A DNA stretch of 64,000 nucleotides from the NCBI RefSeq assembly GCF_000024025.1, contig NC_013131.1:682001-746000 (forward strand), read 5' to 3'. Below are positions 25,755 to 33,395 of the stretch, one piece after another (within the stretch, counting starts at the first letter, position 1; each line of letters begins with the position of its first letter). The translations under genes were made by a program, and so were the position numbers. Below the pieces are notes generated by a model. It did no database searches, was not told the DNA's origin, and was given only the letters and a program-made list of their open reading frames with translations. The DNA comes from Catenulispora acidiphila DSM 44928 (GTDB taxonomy: Bacteria; Actinomycetota; Actinomycetes; Streptomycetales; Catenulisporaceae).

Positions 25755-26792
25755 TCAGAAGCGGCTTCGCGCCTCGCTGCGCGGATCCGCCACGACCCGG
25801 TGCTCCTCGTACAACCCGCTCCTCGCCTCGCGCCGCCACGGCCGCGCGTAGCGCACAGCGATCTCGACCTCTGCCGCGCCGTCGTCGATCTCCCCGACCA
25901 CGACGGCGGCCGCGGTGGACGGCTCGCACCGTGCCGACCACGTCCCGTCCGGACCGAGCAACCCCGAGGGCGTGGCAGAGCCGACAGCCGCCGAACCCGC
26001 GAACGCCACCCACATCCCGTTCACAGCCGCGAGTCCTTGCGCCTCGGTCGCGAACGTCGGCGACTGCTCCGCCGGGGTGGACCCGGTCGTCGCGAACAGC
26101 ACGCAGTCCACCCCCTGCTGTTCGTACGCCGCGAACAGCTCCGGGTAGTGCACTTCCATCCCGAGCAGGCAGCCGAACCGCACGCCGTCCACGTCGAACG
26201 TCACCGTCGCCGTGCCTGGCGCGTACATGTACGTCACCTTCGTCTTCGACAGCAGCCGCTCGTCATACCGCCCCGCGACCTCGCCGCGATCGGAGATCAC
26301 ATACAGGCTGTTGTGCGGCCGGTTCGGCGGCGTCAGGCGGTGCACGGAACCGAGCACCGTCCACAGCCGCAGCTCCCCGGCCAGTTCCGCGACCGCGCTC
26401 AGCTCCTCGCGCAGCACGTCCCACGCGAAGCGGGACCAGTCCGCCGGTCCCACCTCGTCCGGGAGCGAGGACACGATCCGCTTGTTCGGCGCGCACATCG
26501 CGCCCTCGGGGAAGAGCACGAGCCGCGCACCGTCGCGTGCCGCCTCCCGCATCAGCTTCCGTACTTGCTCTCCGGCGGCCCGCAGCCGGCCGGCGTCCCG
26601 CGGGTCCTCGACGAGCGTGGTCTGGGCGACCGCCACCCGGATGTGCTTCCTGCCTGCTGTCGTTGTTCGCTGATCCGACACCTCAGCTCCTCCTGAAGCT
26701 GCTCGGAAGTGCCGAAGCGCAGCGGTGTAGGACTCGCCGGTCTTGGCGGCGCGGGCACGCACCCGCGATTTGAACCGCTTGTTCGCTGTCAT
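25755..26792 (-). CDS. Carbon-nitrogen hydrolase (nitrilase) fold protein, catalytic residues apparently replaced
   Basis: 345 residues from ATG 26792; a longer reading to 26939 adds an uncharacteristic N-terminus. The basic start NKRFKSRVRARAAKTGESYTAALRHF precedes the nitrilase fold at about residue 50 (IRVAVAQTTLVEDP). The catalytic Glu seems present in LVLFPEGAM. By eye, the usual YxK motif reads RYDERLL (Lys to Glu), and the nucleophile motif (normally C-Y/F/I-D/E before the xxPE) reads LLGMEVHYPELF, with Gly where Cys should be; a Cys sits three residues earlier. It may be a non-catalytic member or use displaced residues. It lies downstream of the DUF2804 gene on the same strand (190-bp gap). 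Substrate unknown. Confidence 0.78.
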   Translation of the reverse strand: MTANKRFKSRVRARAAKTGESYTAALRHFRAASGGAEVSDQRTTTAGRKHIRVAVAQTTLVEDPRDAGRLRAAGEQVRKLMREAARDGARLVLFPEGAMCAPNKRIVSSLPDEVGPADWSRFAWDVLREELSAVAELAGELRLWTVLGSVHRLTPPNRPHNSLYVISDRGEVAGRYDERLLSKTKVTYMYAPGTATVTFDVDGVRFGCLLGMEVHYPELFAAYEQQGVDCVLFATTGSTPAEQSPTFATEAQGLAAVNGMWVAFAGSAAVGSATPSGLLGPDGTWSARCEPSTAAAVVVGEIDDGAAEVEIAVRYARPWRREARSGLYEEHRVVADPRSEARSRF

Positions 26793-26982
26793 CCTCGGCC
26801 TTCCACGCTCCGAGCGGCGATCCCCCAGCGATCCGCCCGGAACGGCGGCACCTCGACAGCGACCTGAGACGGTGAGTCCCTTTGCCTCCGGTGATCGGGC
26901 CGTGCTGGGGACGGCCTTCGGAGGTTCGGCGTAGGTCACGCACTACGAATGCTAGCGCCGCGCTGCCTGAGCCTCCAGCGAT

Positions 26983-28005
26983 TCACATGCGCGCGTCCAT
27001 GCTTTCGCAGACGCCGTGCACGTCCTTCACCACGATGACCGTCCCGTCCTCGCCGCGCACGGTCCCGGCGTAGCGGCCGAACATCTGGAAGTAGTCGATC
27101 GCCACCACCCCGAGCTGGCGCTTGACGGACTTGCGGCCCTCAGGGGTGAAGACGACGTCCAGACGCCCGTCGGCGGAAGCGATCCGCCACGGCGCGGTCG
27201 AGTCGCCCGCCTGCTTGGTGAAGCGGATGTCCGACAACGCTTCGCAGGACCCTGGCGATCCCGGCATCCACAGACAGGATTCCTCCGGCTGCCCGGGCTC
27301 CTCCGGCCGTTTGACGAAGTTCGCCCCGACCAGCCCGTCCTCGGTCGGCGTCGCGAACGTCCCCCAGACCCAGCGGGTCCGGTACGGGAGCAGCGAGCGG
27401 TGCTCGTCGAGGACGGCCAGGTCCCGCTCGGGGGAGAAGGTGACCGACGTGTCGCCGAACCGGAGCGTCCCGGAGACCGGGTACAGCACCTTGTGCGTGT
27501 ACATCTGCCCGCCGGGCAGCCGCGAACTCACCGACAGCGGCGCGCTGGCCGCGGTGGCGTCCAGGGTCAGATCGGCGGTGATCGCAGGCGCTTCGCCGCT
27601 CGCGGCGACGTCCACCGTGATGTGGTGCCGACCGGTGTGCTCGGAGAAGTCATAGGCGATGGAGTAGCCGGGCCGGTCTATCGCGCAGCTGTTGTCCATC
27701 AGGTTGTGCGGCAGGTTCAGCGAGCCGCCCCGCGCCGTCGCGGCGTGCTGATGCAGCACGGTCGCAGTCCGGTCGTAGACGTAGATCTCGGAACTGGCCA
27801 GATAGTGCGCGTCCTGCAAGATCAGCGAGGAGTAGACCTCAGGGTGCAGCAGCGTGAAACCGACCCACTCCTTCAGGCGCAACCGGCGGCGCGCCCGCGC
27901 CAGGCCTCGGTACTCGGCGAGCGGGTCCACGACAGTCGGGCGCGCCGACAGCCGGCCGTAGCGTCGGGTGCCGGAGACGACCAGGCGGTCATGATCAGCA
28001 GCCAT
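26983..28005 (-). CDS. DUF2804 family protein
   Basis: 340 residues from ATG 28005 (MAADHDRLVVSG); an upstream in-frame extension to 28116 looks like promoter DNA, because a perfect dyad lies there. Motifs familiar from DUF2804 proteins are KEWVGFTLLHPEVYSSLILQD, NLPHNLMDNSCAIDRPGYSI, LPYRTRWVWGTFAT and VGVVAIDYFQMFGRYAGTVR. The fold is probably a beta-rich, lipocalin-like barrel and no enzymatic motif is evident. No signal peptide. It is divergent from the DoxX gene and shares its control region. Function unknown. Confidence 0.75.
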   Translation of the reverse strand: MAADHDRLVVSGTRRYGRLSARPTVVDPLAEYRGLARARRRLRLKEWVGFTLLHPEVYSSLILQDAHYLASSEIYVYDRTATVLHQHAATARGGSLNLPHNLMDNSCAIDRPGYSIAYDFSEHTGRHHITVDVAASGEAPAITADLTLDATAASAPLSVSSRLPGGQMYTHKVLYPVSGTLRFGDTSVTFSPERDLAVLDEHRSLLPYRTRWVWGTFATPTEDGLVGANFVKRPEEPGQPEESCLWMPGSPGSCEALSDIRFTKQAGDSTAPWRIASADGRLDVVFTPEGRKSVKRQLGVVAIDYFQMFGRYAGTVRGEDGTVIVVKDVHGVCESMDARM

Positions 28006-28067
28006 GGGCGTAATGGTTGCCCCGGTCAGCGCTGGCGTCAAGACCAGGGCGATCGCTGTTACCGGAC

Positions 28068-28089
28068 CATAAGCGGTGGCGCGCTTATG
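28068..28089. promoter_or_regulatory. Perfect dyad, probable operator between DUF2804 and DoxX genes
   Basis: CATAAGCG (28068-28075), six bases, then CGCTTATG (28082-28089). It lies 63 bp from the DUF2804 start and 116 bp from the DoxX start. A 22-bp dyad of this size suits a TetR- or GntR-type dimer; no such regulator gene is adjacent. Confidence 0.55.
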
Positions 28090-28204
28090 CGTGCGTCGCG
28101 CGGCGACCATGACCACGAGGGCGGCGTGCCACCCCGGGTGCTGTAGCTGACCGTTCTCGGCGTGTCCGTGTCACTAAAGGGTGATCGGCGCCGTCCGGAG
28201 AGCC

Positions 28205-28597
28205 ATGAATGCTTTCCTGTGGGTCGTCCAGGCGTTGCTCGCCGCGTTGTTCCTGCTGTCAGGGTCGCTGAAATCGACGTGGCCGAAGGACCGCCTCATC
28301 GCCTCCGGTCAGACCGGCGTCACGCCCTTCCCGCTTCCGCTGCTCCGGTTCGCGGCCGTCTGCGAACTCTTCGCCGCCGCCGGTCTCATCCTTCCGCGCG
28401 CCGCCGGCATCGCGCCGGTGCTGACTCCGATCGCCGCCGTTGGACTCTGCTGCGTCATGGCTGGCGCGATCAGCAGTCATTGCTATCTGCTTCGTCGGGA
28501 CGTGGCTGCCGGTCGGGGAAGGCGCGAGGCTGTGAACGTCGTGGCGACGACCGTCATCCTGGGGATGTGCGTGCTGGTGGCTGTCGGGCGGTCTTGA
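28205..28597 (+). CDS. DoxX-family small membrane protein
   Basis: 130 residues from ATG 28205, with GGAGAG just upstream. Four hydrophobic helices are visible: FLWVVQALLAALFLLSGSLK, the LLRFAAVCELFAAAGLIL segment, VLTPIAAVGLCCVMAGAI and the C-terminal VVATTVILGMCVLVAVG. The LLSGSLK and CELFAAAGL motifs are typical of DoxX/DoxD-like proteins. These act in the membrane, often in redox or oxidative-stress contexts, but here the partner is unknown. It diverges from the DUF2804 gene and ends about 100 bp before the next histidine kinase gene. Confidence 0.82.
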   Translation: MNAFLWVVQALLAALFLLSGSLKSTWPKDRLIASGQTGVTPFPLPLLRFAAVCELFAAAGLILPRAAGIAPVLTPIAAVGLCCVMAGAISSHCYLLRRDVAAGRGRREAVNVVATTVILGMCVLVAVGRS

Positions 28598-28695
28598 GCG
28601 CGCTTCTGAGTGCGAGCCAGAGTCCGAGCGCTGGGCGGTTAACCGAACCATGGACCTTCGTGTCTGCACGCTGGGTTGCGGGCCCGCGGTCGATC

Positions 28696-30024
28696 ATGAT
28701 GGTGGACATGCCCACCACGCTGCCGCAGTCCTTCGAGGACGCCGCTGAGTCCGAAGGGCCGCGGATCGGGTTCGTCGCGGCGGCGCTGTATCTCGTTGCC
28801 AGCTCGGTGTTGTGGGCGGTCGCGTTCGCGGGGGTCGGGGCGCTGCTGCTGCTCGGCGTGGTGATGTCGGTGACGCCGCTCGGGCCCTGGGTGCTGGCGG
28901 TGGCGGTGGCGGCGGCGCGGGGGTTCGGGGTGCTGTACCGGGGGTTGGTGCTGCGGCTGTTCGGGGAGCGGTTGGAGCCGCCCGCCGAGCGGACCGAGCG
29001 GGGGGCGCTGGCGTGGCGGCGTTTCATGCTCAGCGCGGACGGCGGCGGGTGGATGGAGGTCGCGTTCCTGTCCATGCGCGTGCCGGTCGCGCTGCTGAAC
29101 CTGATCGTCGGCGTCGGGCTGTGGGTGTACGGGCTGCTGTGGGTGTTCTGGCCGCTGCTGCGGAACTGGGACGACCTGTATTCGCGCCAGCCGGACGGCA
29201 CGGTCCGGCGCGGCATGCACATCTTCGGGTTCTGGTTCGACACGCTCCAGCGCTCGTTCCTGCTCACGGTCGTCGGGCTGCTGACCGTCGCGCTGGCGGC
29301 GTGGGTGGCGCGCAAGCTGGTGGCGCTGGACATGCGGTTCTATCGGGGGGCGCTCGGTTCGGGCCGGATGGAGGCGCGGGTGCGGGAGCTGGAGCGGACG
29401 CGCAGCTACGCGGTCGACGACTCGGCGGCGACGCTGCGCCGCATCGAGCGCGACCTGCACGACGGCGCGCAGGCCCGGCTGGTCGCGCTGGGGATGCAGC
29501 TGGTGATGCTGAAGGACAGCCTCGGTGGCGAGCAGGCGGACGACCCGCGCCTGGAGAGCAGCCGCGGATTGATCGACCAGGCGCAGGTGACGGCGAAGAC
29601 GGCGATCGCCGAACTGCGCGACCTGGTCCGCGGCATCCACCCACCGACACTGGATCAGGGGTTGGAGACGGCGCTGCGGACGCTGACCGCGCACGGGTCC
29701 GTCCCGACCGAGCTGACGGTGCGGGTCCCGGACCCGCGTCCGGCAGCGGCGATCGAGACGATGGCCTACTTCTGTGCCGCCGAGCTGCTGACGAATGTCG
29801 CCAAGCACGGACAGGCGACGCGCGCGCTCGTGACGGTCCAGGCTGACGGTCGCCACCTCGTGCTGACGGTCGCCGACGACGGTCGCGGCGGGGCGCGGAT
29901 CCAGCCGGGCGGCGGGCTGGCGGGGCTGGCGGACCGGGTCGGGACGGTGGACGGGTCGATCGAGGTCGACAGTCCCGAGGGCGGGCCGACGGTGGTGACG
30001 GTCGCGCTGCCGATGCGGGCTTGA
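28696..30024 (+). CDS. NarL-type sensor histidine kinase (HisKA_3)
   Basis: 442 residues from ATG 28696; ATG 28699 and 28708 are equally possible and no strong ribosome site separates them. The first ~210 residues hold several membrane helices (AALYLVASSVLWAVAFAGVG, WVYGLLWVFWPLL, LLTVVGLLTVALAAWVARKL) and no large extracellular sensor. HisKA_3 reads RRIERDLHDGAQARLVALGM, with the phosphorylated His in DLHDG. The HATPase has ELLTNVAKHGQA, DDGRGGA and GGGLAGLADRV. It should phosphorylate the regulator encoded at 30325. It is paralogous to the kinase at 58810: the RIERDLHDGAQARLVA block and LRDLVRGIHPP are shared. Confidence 0.9.
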   Translation: MMVDMPTTLPQSFEDAAESEGPRIGFVAAALYLVASSVLWAVAFAGVGALLLLGVVMSVTPLGPWVLAVAVAAARGFGVLYRGLVLRLFGERLEPPAERTERGALAWRRFMLSADGGGWMEVAFLSMRVPVALLNLIVGVGLWVYGLLWVFWPLLRNWDDLYSRQPDGTVRRGMHIFGFWFDTLQRSFLLTVVGLLTVALAAWVARKLVALDMRFYRGALGSGRMEARVRELERTRSYAVDDSAATLRRIERDLHDGAQARLVALGMQLVMLKDSLGGEQADDPRLESSRGLIDQAQVTAKTAIAELRDLVRGIHPPTLDQGLETALRTLTAHGSVPTELTVRVPDPRPAAAIETMAYFCAAELLTNVAKHGQATRALVTVQADGRHLVLTVADDGRGGARIQPGGGLAGLADRVGTVDGSIEVDSPEGGPTVVTVALPMRA

Positions 30025-30324
30025 GGGGGTGGGGCGGGGCACGGCGAGGGCGGGGCGAGGGCGCGGCACAGCGAGTGCACAGCGCGGCGCGGCGAGTGCG
30101 GGGTGGCGGGGCGCGGCGGGGCGGGGCGGGGCGCGAGTACGCGGCGCGGTAGGGGAGCGGCGAGTGCGGGGCGCTTCGCCAGGTCGGGGAGCAGCGAGCG
30201 CAAGGTGCTGAGTGGTCGCGCGCTACGGTGGTGGTCGCCTGACCCGCCGCCACTGCCACCACCACCGCCGCCACCGCCGCCACCGCCGCCACCGCCGCCA
30301 CCGCACCGAAGGGCGACCACCACC
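30025..30324. repeat. Low-complexity spacer: G-rich tract then ACCGCCGCC repeats
   Basis: The 300 bp between kinase and regulator genes hold no credible gene. Bases 30025-30160 are G-rich (repeats of GGGGCGGGGC, GCGGCG), and 30240-30300 is a run of about five ACCGCCGCC 9-mers plus variants. The G-runs could form quadruplexes. The frame of the regulator stays open through this tract but would encode poly-proline, so it is treated as leader or spacer. Confidence 0.7.
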
Positions 30325-30972
30325 GTGCGCATCGTCATCGCCGAGGACACCGCGATCCTGCGGGACGGCCTCGTGCAGCTGCTCAAGTCGCGCGGGCAGG
30401 AGGTGGCCGCCGCGGTCGGCGACGCGCCGGCGTTGCTGGCGGCGGTCGAGGAGCACCGTCCGGACGTCGCGGTCGTCGACATCCGGCTGCCTCCGGACCA
30501 CACCGACGAGGGGGTGCGCGCCGCGGTCGAGCTGCGGCGGCGGCATCCGGATCTCGGCATCCTGATGTTCTCGCAGTACGTCGAGGCGCGGTTCGCGACC
30601 GATCTGCTCGCGCACAGCTCGAAGGGCGTCGGCTATCTGCTCAAGGAGCGCGTGGTCGACATCGACGACTTCATCGACGCGCTGACCCGGGTCGCGGCCG
30701 GCGGCACGGCGCTGGATCCGGAGGTCGTCACGCAGCTCGTCGGCGCGAACAGGCGGCCGGACCGGGCCGAGCGCCTCACCCCGCGCGAAGCGGAGGTGAT
30801 GGCGCTGGTGGCCGAGGGCCGGACCAACGCCGCCATCGCCGGGACCCTGGTGATCGGCGAGCGCGCGGTCGAGAAGCACGTCGCGAACATCTTCACCAAG
30901 TTCGACCTGCCGCAGACCGACGTCGACCACCGTCGGGTGCTGGCGGTACTGCGGTATCTGGGAGTGGGCTGA
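30325..30972 (+). CDS. NarL/FixJ-type response regulator
   Basis: 215 residues from GTG 30325. The receiver has VRIVIAEDTAIL (acidic pair), the phospho-acceptor Asp in VAVVDIRLPPDHTDEG, then GILMFSQYVE and YLLKER with the conserved Lys. The LuxR-type helix-turn-helix reads LTPREAEVMALVAEGRTNAAIAGTL...ERAVEKHVANIF. It is the expected partner of the kinase at 28696 although the two are separated by 300 bp. The RR at 60054 is a close paralogue (LFLLRDGMIRLLEAYG corresponds to AILRDGLVQLLKSRG). The ribosome binding site is weak. Target genes unknown. Confidence 0.92.
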   Translation: MRIVIAEDTAILRDGLVQLLKSRGQEVAAAVGDAPALLAAVEEHRPDVAVVDIRLPPDHTDEGVRAAVELRRRHPDLGILMFSQYVEARFATDLLAHSSKGVGYLLKERVVDIDDFIDALTRVAAGGTALDPEVVTQLVGANRRPDRAERLTPREAEVMALVAEGRTNAAIAGTLVIGERAVEKHVANIFTKFDLPQTDVDHRRVLAVLRYLGVG

Positions 30973-31020
30973 TCGCGTGGGCTGATCGCGTGGGCTGATC
31001 GAGCGGGCTGATCCCGGTTG
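30969..31020. repeat. Four 13-bp tandem units starting at the regulator stop codon
   Basis: CTGATCGCGTGGG occurs twice exactly (30969-30981, 30982-30994) and twice with changes. The first copy contains the TGA stop of the response regulator gene. The CTGATCGCG core recurs in the 38-bp repeats at 32391. Confidence 0.7.
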
Positions 31021-31040
31021 GCTGAATCCAGTGCTGATCC

Positions 31041-31802
31041 CTACCGTCCGGCGGCTTCGCGCTCCTGCTCCAGCCAAGCCTCGAACGTCATCGGCGTGAT
31101 GTGCGCGCCCTCGCCGGGCAGCATCACGTTCCCGGCCAGCGCGACGCCGAACAGCCCGCCGTCCCACGTCGGCACCAGCTTGACCGTCTCGCCACGCGCC
31201 TCGAGGGTCCGGCGCGCCAGGTCGACCATGTCCTGCGGGTCCGGCCCGGCGACGTCGGCGAACCGGCCCTGGGGCGTTCCGACGGCGACCATCGCGAGCA
31301 CGTCGGCGACGTCCGCCGGTGCGATCGGCTGCAGCAGCAGCGGGGCGATCGGCGCGACGCCGTCCTGCGTGACCCAGCCGGCGACCATCGCCGGGAAGTC
31401 GTGGAACTGGGTGGCCGGCACGATCGTCCACGGGACGTTGCCCGCCTGGACCAGCCGCTCCTGCTCGCGCTTGCCGGCGTAGTGGGCGTTGCCCTCCACG
31501 CGGTGCACGCCGACGATCGACAGCAGCACGTGATGCCGCACCCCGGCGCGCTCCTCGGCGGCCAGCAGGTTCGCGGTCGCGCCGCCGAACCAGGCGACGG
31601 TCTCCTCCAGCGAGCCGACGGGCCCGTTGGTGGCGTCGACGACGGCGTCCACGCCGGCCAGCGCCTCCTCCAGCCCGGCGCCGCTGATCAGGTCCACACC
31701 CTGCTTGCGGCTGATCCCCACCACGTCGTGCCCGGCGCGCTCCAGCGCCGCGACAGTGCGGGTTCCGATGTTGCCGGTGGCGCCGGCGACGGCGATACGC
31801 AT
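31041..31802 (-). CDS. NAD(P)-binding NmrA/SDR-type oxidoreductase
   Basis: 253 residues from ATG 31802, with AAGGAG seven bases upstream. The Rossmann dinucleotide motif is VAGATGNIGTRTV at the N-terminus. The rest follows atypical SDR/NmrA proteins: DAVVDATNG, HHVLLSIVGVHRVEGNAHYAGKREQE, in which Tyr and Lys of the AGK segment could be the catalytic pair, and WTIVPATQFHDF. It probably reduces a quinone or small carbonyl, or senses the NADP(H) ratio. It is divergently transcribed from an Rrf2 regulator across an inverted repeat, a pairing consistent with redox-controlled expression. Substrate unknown. Confidence 0.88.
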   Translation of the reverse strand: MRIAVAGATGNIGTRTVAALERAGHDVVGISRKQGVDLISGAGLEEALAGVDAVVDATNGPVGSLEETVAWFGGATANLLAAEERAGVRHHVLLSIVGVHRVEGNAHYAGKREQERLVQAGNVPWTIVPATQFHDFPAMVAGWVTQDGVAPIAPLLLQPIAPADVADVLAMVAVGTPQGRFADVAGPDPQDMVDLARRTLEARGETVKLVPTWDGGLFGVALAGNVMLPGEGAHITPMTFEAWLEQEREAAGR

Positions 31803-31848
31803 GAGAGATCTCCTTGGTCGTACGTGATCACAGGGTCGTGCCGCCGAC

Positions 31849-31888
31849 TCTATCTCGGACTAAATAGATCCGCAATCTCTGAGATAGA
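31849..31888. promoter_or_regulatory. Inverted repeat, probable Rrf2 operator
   Basis: TCTATCTCGGA (31849-31859) and TCTGAGATAGA (31878-31888) match at 10 of 11 positions across an 18-bp spacer, in the 95-bp gap between the divergent oxidoreductase and Rrf2 genes. The right arm overlaps TAGAAT (31885-31890), a good -10 for the Rrf2 gene located seven bases before its ATG, implying a leaderless mRNA and autorepression. Confidence 0.65.
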
Positions 31889-31897
31889 ATCGCCCCC

Positions 31898-32365
31898 ATG
31901 AAGCTCCCGACCAGCACCGAATGGGTCCTGCACTGCGCCGCCACCCTGGCCCAGCTGCGACCCGCCGAAACCGCCTCGGCGGCACAGCTGGCCGCCTACT
32001 ACGACCTGCCAGCGCCCTACCTGGCCAAACAACTCCAAGCCCTCACCCGCGCCGGCATCCTGTCCGCCACCACCGGCCCCCGAGGCGGCTTCCGCCTAGC
32101 CCGTGCGGCAAAAGACATCACCATGCTCCAAATCGTGGAGGCAGTGGACGGAGCAGCCGCACCCTACGAATGCCGCGAAATCCGCCAACAAGGCCGCGGC
32201 GGCCTAACCCCCGACGAGTGCCAAGAAACCTGCCCCCTCGCCCGCACCATGGCCGAAGCCCACACCGCCTGGCGCGCAAGCCTCACAGCAGTCTCACTCG
32301 CCGACATCCTCGCCGAACTACCCTCCGGCGCCCCCACGCGAACCCGCCGGATCTTGATGGGGTGA
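31898..32365 (+). CDS. Rrf2-family transcriptional regulator
   Basis: 155 residues from ATG 31898. The winged helix at the N-terminus includes ASAAQLAAYYDLPAPYLAKQLQALTRAGIL and GPRGGFRLARAAKDITMLQIVEAVDG, the classic Rrf2 layout. Three cysteines follow in YECREIRQQGRGGLTPDECQETCPLA, the arrangement that binds an iron-sulfur cluster in NsrR/IscR-type members, so redox, nitric oxide or iron sensing is likely. No Shine-Dalgarno is present and a -10 box lies just before ATG, so translation is probably leaderless. The likely targets are itself and the divergent oxidoreductase through the inverted repeat between them. Confidence 0.92.
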   Translation: MKLPTSTEWVLHCAATLAQLRPAETASAAQLAAYYDLPAPYLAKQLQALTRAGILSATTGPRGGFRLARAAKDITMLQIVEAVDGAAAPYECREIRQQGRGGLTPDECQETCPLARTMAEAHTAWRASLTAVSLADILAELPSGAPTRTRRILMG

Positions 32366-32390
32366 CCGAGCGCGCGAGGGGCGAGAGAAG

Positions 32391-32542
32391 CTGATCGCGC
32401 ACGCGCCGAACCCGCCGCCTTCAGGCGACTGACCGCGCACGCGGCGAACCCGCCGCCTTCAGGCGACTGATCGCGCACGCGCCGAACCCGCCGCCTTCAG
32501 GCGACTGATTGCGCACGTGCCGAACCCGCCGCCTTCAGGCGA
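32391..32542. repeat. Four tandem 38-bp repeats in a 424-bp gene-free gap
   Basis: Units at 32391-32428, 32429-32466, 32467-32504 and 32505-32542 differ by one to three bases. Each starts CTGATCGCGCACGCGCCGAA and ends CCTTCAGGCGA. Copies 1 and 3 are identical. A truncated fifth begins at 32543 and decayed fragments continue to about 32690. Each unit can form a small CGCC-TTCA-GGCG hairpin. There are no spacers, so this is not CRISPR. The rest of 32366-32789 holds no credible gene. Confidence 0.85.
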
Positions 32543-32789
32543 CTGACCGCGCGAGGGTCAGAGTGAGCGGATCGCGCACGCGCTGCTTCCGGCATCCAGC
32601 GTTCAGCACCAGATGCCTGGCTCGCTGCGGCCGGCCATGCGACTGATTGCGCGAGAGCAAGAAGCAGCTGATCGCCCTACCTATCCCCACCTCGCCGCAC
32701 TCAGCCGCATTCAGGCGCATTCAGGCGCTACTTCTCCCGGTTCTCGCGCCCCTGCTCTCTGGCATCCAGAACCAGATCAGGCTCAGCCG

Positions 32790-33218
32790 CTACTTCCGTC
32801 GGATCTCGCGCAGGCCGTTCTCCGGCGTCCAGAGGCGGATCACCAGCTGGTCGTTCTCGACTGTCGTGAGGACTACCTCGTGGAGGTCGAGGTCGAAGGC
32901 GTCGTCGGGGCCTTCGGTGGGGAGGGGGGTGGCTCGGCCGGAGAGTTTGGCGTCGCCGCCGTCCATGGAGCCGTCGCCGGGGTTGGCGTGGAGGGCGAAG
33001 CGGGGGTCGCGTTTGAGGTCTTTGCCTTTTTGGGCGTCGGCCATGGAGCCGAGGTGGAGGTGGCCTTCGGGGGTGAAGTCGACTTCGGTGCCGCTGACGC
33101 GGGGGGTGCCGTCTTTGCGGAGGGTGGCCAGGACGTGGTGCTTGGTCGCGGTCAGGCGGGCGCGGACGGGGGCGGCCAGGTCGGGCGCGGATTCGGCGAA
33201 TTGTTGCCAGGTAGCCAT
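32790..33218 (-). CDS. PPOX-class (pyridoxamine 5'-phosphate oxidase fold) protein
   Basis: 142 residues from ATG 33218. The split-barrel flavin-binding fold is indicated by LTATKHHVLATLRKDGTPRVSGTEVDFTPEG near the N-terminus, LHLGSMADAQKGKDLKRDPRFALHANPGDG in the middle and a C-terminal beta strand pair (EVVLTTVENDQLVIRLWTPENG). Actinobacterial members of this size bind FMN or F420 and reduce small molecules or act as heme- or biliverdin-related reductases; which one applies here cannot be told. It stands alone between the repeat-rich gap and the divergent sigma-like gene. Confidence 0.85.
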   Translation of the reverse strand: MATWQQFAESAPDLAAPVRARLTATKHHVLATLRKDGTPRVSGTEVDFTPEGHLHLGSMADAQKGKDLKRDPRFALHANPGDGSMDGGDAKLSGRATPLPTEGPDDAFDLDLHEVVLTTVENDQLVIRLWTPENGLREIRRK

Positions 33219-33395
33219 AGCCCGTCAGTCTTGCCGAGGGGTCTGACAGGGGCGGGGTATGGCGGGCTATGGCAAATAACTGACAAAGAGTGCTCTTGGT
33301 CTGACAGGGTGGGGGTAGCGGTGTGGTGGCGCGGGTGATCGCGGTGACCATCCGTGCCCTGACTCGTTCTTCACGCCGGAGAAGGGAGAGCCCTC

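Noticed and set aside
30103-30324. N-terminal extension of the response regulator through poly-proline
   Set aside because: Composed of low-complexity DNA; the receiver begins precisely at GTG 30325.
30223-31431. 402-residue minus-strand frame across the repeat spacer and regulator
   Set aside because: It spans two unrelated coding regions antisense and out of frame; no homology signal.
32391-32542. CRISPR array
   Set aside because: Repeats are contiguous with no spacers and no cas genes are nearby.
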